8,460 nucleotides of DNA from JBLFWJ01 sp047611425 (GTDB lineage: Bacteria; Bacteroidota; Bacteroidia; UBA10329). This document shows, one piece after another, positions 5,375 through 8,460 of the stretch (position 1 is the first letter of the stretch; the number at the start of each line of letters is the position of its first letter). The stretch covers positions 1 through 8,460 of the forward strand of contig JBLFWJ010000146.1 in the NCBI GenBank assembly GCA_047611425.1, written 5' to 3'. Under the pieces are notes generated by a model, which was not told where the DNA came from, did not search any database, and saw only the letters and a list, made by a program, of their open reading frames with translations. Made by a program: the position numbers and the translations under genes.

Positions 5375-7636
5375 ATGAAAAAATTATTACTCCTTTCCCT
5401 TTGCGCGATTCTCGCTCCTATTTACTTATTTGCTCAAACCTCAGGCGGGCCAGATACTTACGGGTATACTTGGCGAAACAGCGATGACCCCAACGGTCCA
5501 ACATTCGATTGGGTGGATATATCTACTACGGGAACCTTGGTTCCTGGACTTACAGATGACAACGCATCCGCATTCATCACCATGGGCCCTTCGTTTCATT
5601 ATTATTGGTCGGATGTCACCAAAATAATTATTGGAAGTAATGGATGGCTAACGTTTGATGCAGCTTCCAATATCGCACACTGTTTTCCTCCAATACCAAC
5701 GGCAGGAGGAGCTGCGGATCATTTGTTAGCCCCTATGATGACCGATCTTTTGTTCGGCCAAGCAGGTACCGCTGCCGAAGCATACACGTTCAACGATCTG
5801 GTAAATGGTCGATTTATAATATCCTATATGGATATTCCTTGGTGGAGTGCAGATGCCCCTGGATATGTCGGGTTGAACACCTTCCAAGTTATTCTGTCAT
5901 CGGCCGATTCAAGTATCACTTTCCAATACTTAGATATGGATCAGGCAAGTCTTAATGACATTGTAACTTGTGATCAGGATCTCGTTATTGGGATTGAGAA
6001 TGTTACTGGGGGCATCGGTCTTCAAGTAATGAATGAGCAGGTCCCTGCGGACAGTTTTGCAATCAAATTCTACTATCCAGAAATCGTAACATTTGCCATT
6101 CAAGATGCAACCCCAAGTTGGAATCAGAACCCTGGTAATAAAGGAACCTTTGTTGTCAGCGGAACAGACATCAACCTACAGACCCGTGTTGGAAACGTAG
6201 GAAATGCCGACATAATTGATGCAATTAACGTTACCGGGCAGTTGCAAGATTTAAATTTGGTAGAGCAGTATATTGATTACGATACCATTCCGGATTTGAC
6301 CGCTGGCGGTGGCAATACAATCGTTTTTCCTTCAACAGCGAACTTATCTGAAGGTCAGTATTTCTTCAACACGGGAACAACGAATGCGAACGATATTAAT
6401 CCTGGCAACAATCAAAACGTAACGGAGATTACGGCTGTAAATATGAATCAAGCTAGTTTTATACTTAGCCATGCAACACAAGGATTTCCAGATGGAGGTA
6501 TAGCTTGGACTGGTGGTGGAGGAGCAGGTGTATATATCAAACCGCCTACATATCCTGTTACCTTGGATTCAGTGTCGATGTTCATTAATGATGGCGGCTT
6601 AGGAGGTGAGGACTTTACCATCGAAGTGTACGATGATGATGATATCAATGATGTTCCGGGAACGGTACTTTCCACGCAGGTGGTTACTGGTGCATCATAT
6701 TTGGCCAATACTTGGGTAACTGTGGCTTTGTCTTCACCTCTAGAAATTCAGGACGGAGGAATATATATCGGATGGATTCATCCCGGCACGAGCAGTGTTA
6801 CGCTTGGGTCGGAGTTAGCTGGTCCTATTTCTCATCAATCCTATGAGTTTGTTGGTGGAGGTTGGGCAGCGTACCGTGAAAACGCTACCACCGAGCTTTT
6901 GATTAATGGAATTTTTCAAAGTGAGTGTGGCAACTTTACGGTAAACACTGACGCCATTTCAGACTTAAGCTGTTGGGGTTCAAACGATGGAGCAATCGAT
7001 ATTACTGTTAACGGTGGCACACCGGGCTTCACTTATTCTTGGAGTAATGGAGTAGGTGCAGTGGAGGACCCTTCAGGTCTTACCCCGGGCGTTTATGTGT
7101 TGACCGTGGAAGATAGCCTTGGTTGTCAAACCGGAGTCTCTGTAACCATTAACCAACCAACCCAAATTTCTACCAGCGCAACTAGCGAGGATGAAATGGC
7201 CGGTGATGATGGAAGTATTGACCTGACTGTAACTGGTGGCACACCTCCATATTCGTTTCTATGGGATCACGGTTCAATAAACCAAAGCCCGTCAGGGTTA
7301 GCTGGTGGTGATTACACCGTAACCGTAACAGATGCCAATGGTTGCGAAAGTGACTTGACAGTAACTGTTGCAAGTCAAGTTGGCATTTTGGAAACAGAGC
7401 ACATCACGCTTCAGGTTTATCCAAATCCGAATAATGGTTCATTTATCCTTTCTGGTGATTTTCGGTCAGGTGATAGATTTAATGTTCGGGATCTAATTGG
7501 AAATGAGGTCGGATTTAACGCATCTATTCAGGGAAACAACGTTCAGATTGAGTTGGCGAAATCGGCCACTGGGGTTTACTTCGTGAACTGGACAAATGGC
7601 GTTCAATCTGGAACGGCCAAGTTAATGGTGAAGTGA
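5375..7636 (+). CDS. T9SS-secreted multidomain surface protein with SprB repeats
   Basis: A 753-residue exported protein. Residues 1-21 (MKKLLLLSLCAILAPIYLFAQ) are a Sec signal peptide with likely cleavage after the AQ. Residues about 25-235 form an N-terminal domain (YTWRNSDDPNGP, YYWSDVTKIIIGSNGWLTF) common at the start of T9SS cargo. Residues about 238-355 look like a CARDB-type beta-sandwich (VGNVGNADI, NPGNNQNVTEI). Residues about 358-510 form another beta-rich region with an acidic YDDDDINDVPG loop. Two SprB-type repeats follow (about 530-600 and 604-668), and a type A T9SS sorting domain begins at Val681 (VYPNPNNGSF) and ends KLMVK. The frame is open to an ATG at 5318, but the signal peptide fixes the start at 5375. 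It should be secreted across the outer membrane, with the tail removed or used for anchoring. Such proteins are often adhesins; no catalytic motif is visible. Confidence 0.88.
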   Translation: MKKLLLLSLCAILAPIYLFAQTSGGPDTYGYTWRNSDDPNGPTFDWVDISTTGTLVPGLTDDNASAFITMGPSFHYYWSDVTKIIIGSNGWLTFDAASNIAHCFPPIPTAGGAADHLLAPMMTDLLFGQAGTAAEAYTFNDLVNGRFIISYMDIPWWSADAPGYVGLNTFQVILSSADSSITFQYLDMDQASLNDIVTCDQDLVIGIENVTGGIGLQVMNEQVPADSFAIKFYYPEIVTFAIQDATPSWNQNPGNKGTFVVSGTDINLQTRVGNVGNADIIDAINVTGQLQDLNLVEQYIDYDTIPDLTAGGGNTIVFPSTANLSEGQYFFNTGTTNANDINPGNNQNVTEITAVNMNQASFILSHATQGFPDGGIAWTGGGGAGVYIKPPTYPVTLDSVSMFINDGGLGGEDFTIEVYDDDDINDVPGTVLSTQVVTGASYLANTWVTVALSSPLEIQDGGIYIGWIHPGTSSVTLGSELAGPISHQSYEFVGGGWAAYRENATTELLINGIFQSECGNFTVNTDAISDLSCWGSNDGAIDITVNGGTPGFTYSWSNGVGAVEDPSGLTPGVYVLTVEDSLGCQTGVSVTINQPTQISTSATSEDEMAGDDGSIDLTVTGGTPPYSFLWDHGSINQSPSGLAGGDYTVTVTDANGCESDLTVTVASQVGILETEHITLQVYPNPNNGSFILSGDFRSGDRFNVRDLIGNEVGFNASIQGNNVQIELAKSATGVYFVNWTNGVQSGTAKLMVK
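6962..7378 (+). repeat. Two tandem SprB-type repeats encoded within the surface-protein gene
   Basis: Two units of about 74 codons. Unit one has SNDGAIDITVNGGTPGFTYS, PSGLTPGVYVLTVEDSLGC; unit two has GDDGSIDLTVTGGTPPYSFL, PSGLAGGDYTVTVTDANGC. At DNA level the 11-mer GGTGGCACACC recurs at 7013 and 7235, 222 nt apart, while the rest has diverged. So this is an old protein-level duplication, not a recent DNA repeat. Unit one starts with a Cys (Cys533, SCWGS); unit two lacks it (DEMAGDD). Confidence 0.8.
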
Positions 7637-7657
7637 CAAACAGATAAATCTCAGTTG

Positions 7658-7692
7658 AAAAACGCCTCGGAAAGTTTCGAGGCGTTTTTTTA
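7658..7692 (+). terminator. Intrinsic terminator after the surface-protein gene
   Basis: AAAAACGCCTCG (7658-7669) pairs perfectly with CGAGGCGTTTTT (7678-7689), a 12-bp stem with an 8-nt loop GAAAGTTT, and the T-run extends to 7691. It begins 21 nt after the TGA stop at 7636. It is the first terminator on the plus strand after 1690. Confidence 0.9.
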
Positions 7693-7709
7693 TGGATTAG
7701 TTTAGCCTT

Positions 7710-8460
7710 ATGTCCTACAAACGGCCGTTACAACCAGCCCCCAAAAAGCTTTTTGAAAATGGAGCTTTTCATTATGGTTCATTCGATTCTCCAATTGAAG
7801 ACCCAAATTTGATCGATGCTGATCGACCTTACAAGTTGCCGTTGCCTCACTTTTTTAAGTGGATGCAATTGCGAGAATGGCAGGCATTTCAAATCATGAA
7901 TGGCACTCATTTTATTATGGTGGCCATTTACAATGCGAAGAAGATTTCGCTGGCGCAATTCATCGTTTACGACATTGAGAAGAACAAAAAATATCGATAC
8001 GAAAAGAAAGTGCCAGCCTGGAAACTGAATATACCTCAGGGGCTTTTTGGTACCGAGGCTTGCTACAAAAGCAAGAATTTCAGCATCGAGGTAAAGCATG
8101 ATCTCAAGTCCGGAAAACTGGATTTGACTGCACATATCAAAGCGTCAAAAGACTTACCCGAGCTTTCTGCCAGTTTCGCTGCAAAGCATGATATGAGCCG
8201 TTTTCAGCCTATGGTGGTTTGTATGCCATTTTCAGAAAAACGTGCCATGTATTCGCATAAATGTTTGATGCCCGTGAGCGGATCCGTTAATCTAGGATCT
8301 GAAGAAGTTGTTTTTCAGGATGGACAGAGCCAGTTGATTATTGACGATCATAAAGGCTATTACCCGTATCCGACCAGATACGATTGGGTAACAGGAATGG
8401 GACGAGATGAGCAAGGAAAAATGATTGGTTTTAATTTGACTGACAATCAGATCCTTGATC
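7710..8460 (+). CDS. DUF2804-family protein, partial (C-terminus beyond the window)
   Basis: From the ATG at 7710 a frame stays open for 250 codons to the window edge. The protein has no signal peptide or membrane helix and appears cytoplasmic. The segment GYYPYPTRYDWVTGMGRDEQ (216-235), continuing with GKMIGFNLTDNQ (236-247), is the signature I associate with DUF2804, a widespread family of roughly 330-350 residues without an established reaction. The central part (62-145) alternates hydrophobic and polar residues (HFIMVAIYNAKKISLAQFIV), suggesting a beta-barrel-like fold. It starts only 18 nt after the terminator T-run, so its promoter must overlap the hairpin; TAGTTTAG (7698-7705) is a one-mismatch -7 candidate, 4 nt before the ATG. 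The link to the pigment genes is unknown; the intervening terminator argues for a separate unit. Confidence 0.72.
   Translation, partial: MSYKRPLQPAPKKLFENGAFHYGSFDSPIEDPNLIDADRPYKLPLPHFFKWMQLREWQAFQIMNGTHFIMVAIYNAKKISLAQFIVYDIEKNKKYRYEKKVPAWKLNIPQGLFGTEACYKSKNFSIEVKHDLKSGKLDLTAHIKASKDLPELSASFAAKHDMSRFQPMVVCMPFSEKRAMYSHKCLMPVSGSVNLGSEEVVFQDGQSQLIIDDHKGYYPYPTRYDWVTGMGRDEQGKMIGFNLTDNQILD

Noticed and set aside
7779..8135. A 118-residue minus-strand open frame.
   Set aside because: It lies fully inside the plus-strand DUF2804 gene, whose product carries recognisable family motifs; the minus frame shows none.
1..8460. Mobile elements, CRISPR arrays, tRNA or rRNA genes, recombination sites.
   Set aside because: No transposase or integrase-like frame, no spaced direct repeats, and no cloverleaf or rRNA-like segment was recognised on either strand.

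Overview
The window looks like a chromosome segment from a Bacteroidota bacterium, probably Flavobacteriia-like. Three things point there: a secreted protein ending in a type IX secretion (T9SS) sorting domain with SprB-type repeats, promoter-like TAnnTTTG boxes in place of sigma70 -10 boxes, and starts without Shine-Dalgarno sequences. Its main content is part of a dialkylresorcinol / aryl-polyene (flexirubin-type) pigment locus.

Minus strand, 1-1284: a darA-like flavodoxin-fold gene (373-1284) followed by the first 99 codons of a darB-like ketoacyl synthase III (1-298), which runs off the left edge. In characterised systems this pair makes and aromatises the dialkylresorcinol head group. 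Both genes have TAnnTTTG boxes close to their starts, and a 15-nt palindrome lies just upstream of the darB box.

Middle, 1285-1832: sparsely coding. It holds a possible 45-codon gene (1442-1579) and a strong 17-bp hairpin terminator (1649-1690).

Plus strand, 1833-5274: an EamA/DMT-family membrane transporter, then a tight block of acyl carrier protein, active ketosynthase and a ketosynthase-like partner that has lost all three catalytic residues. This ACP / KS / chain-length-factor set is the elongation core expected for the polyene acyl chain. The ketoreductase, dehydratase, starter-unit enzyme, ligase and acyltransferases also needed for a flexirubin are not in the window and may flank it.

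Plus strand, 5375-7636: a large T9SS-exported multidomain surface protein with no evident pigment role, closed by a clear intrinsic terminator (7658-7692). No terminator is visible between 1690 and 7658, so the transporter, pigment genes and surface protein may share read-through transcription. From 7710 to the right edge is the first 250 codons of a DUF2804-family protein.

I see no RNA genes, insertion sequences, CRISPR arrays or recombination sites. The pigment chemistry belongs to a known class. The less familiar aspects are the split, divergent layout around a transporter, the apparent leaderless starts, the possible small gene and the DUF2804 neighbour.
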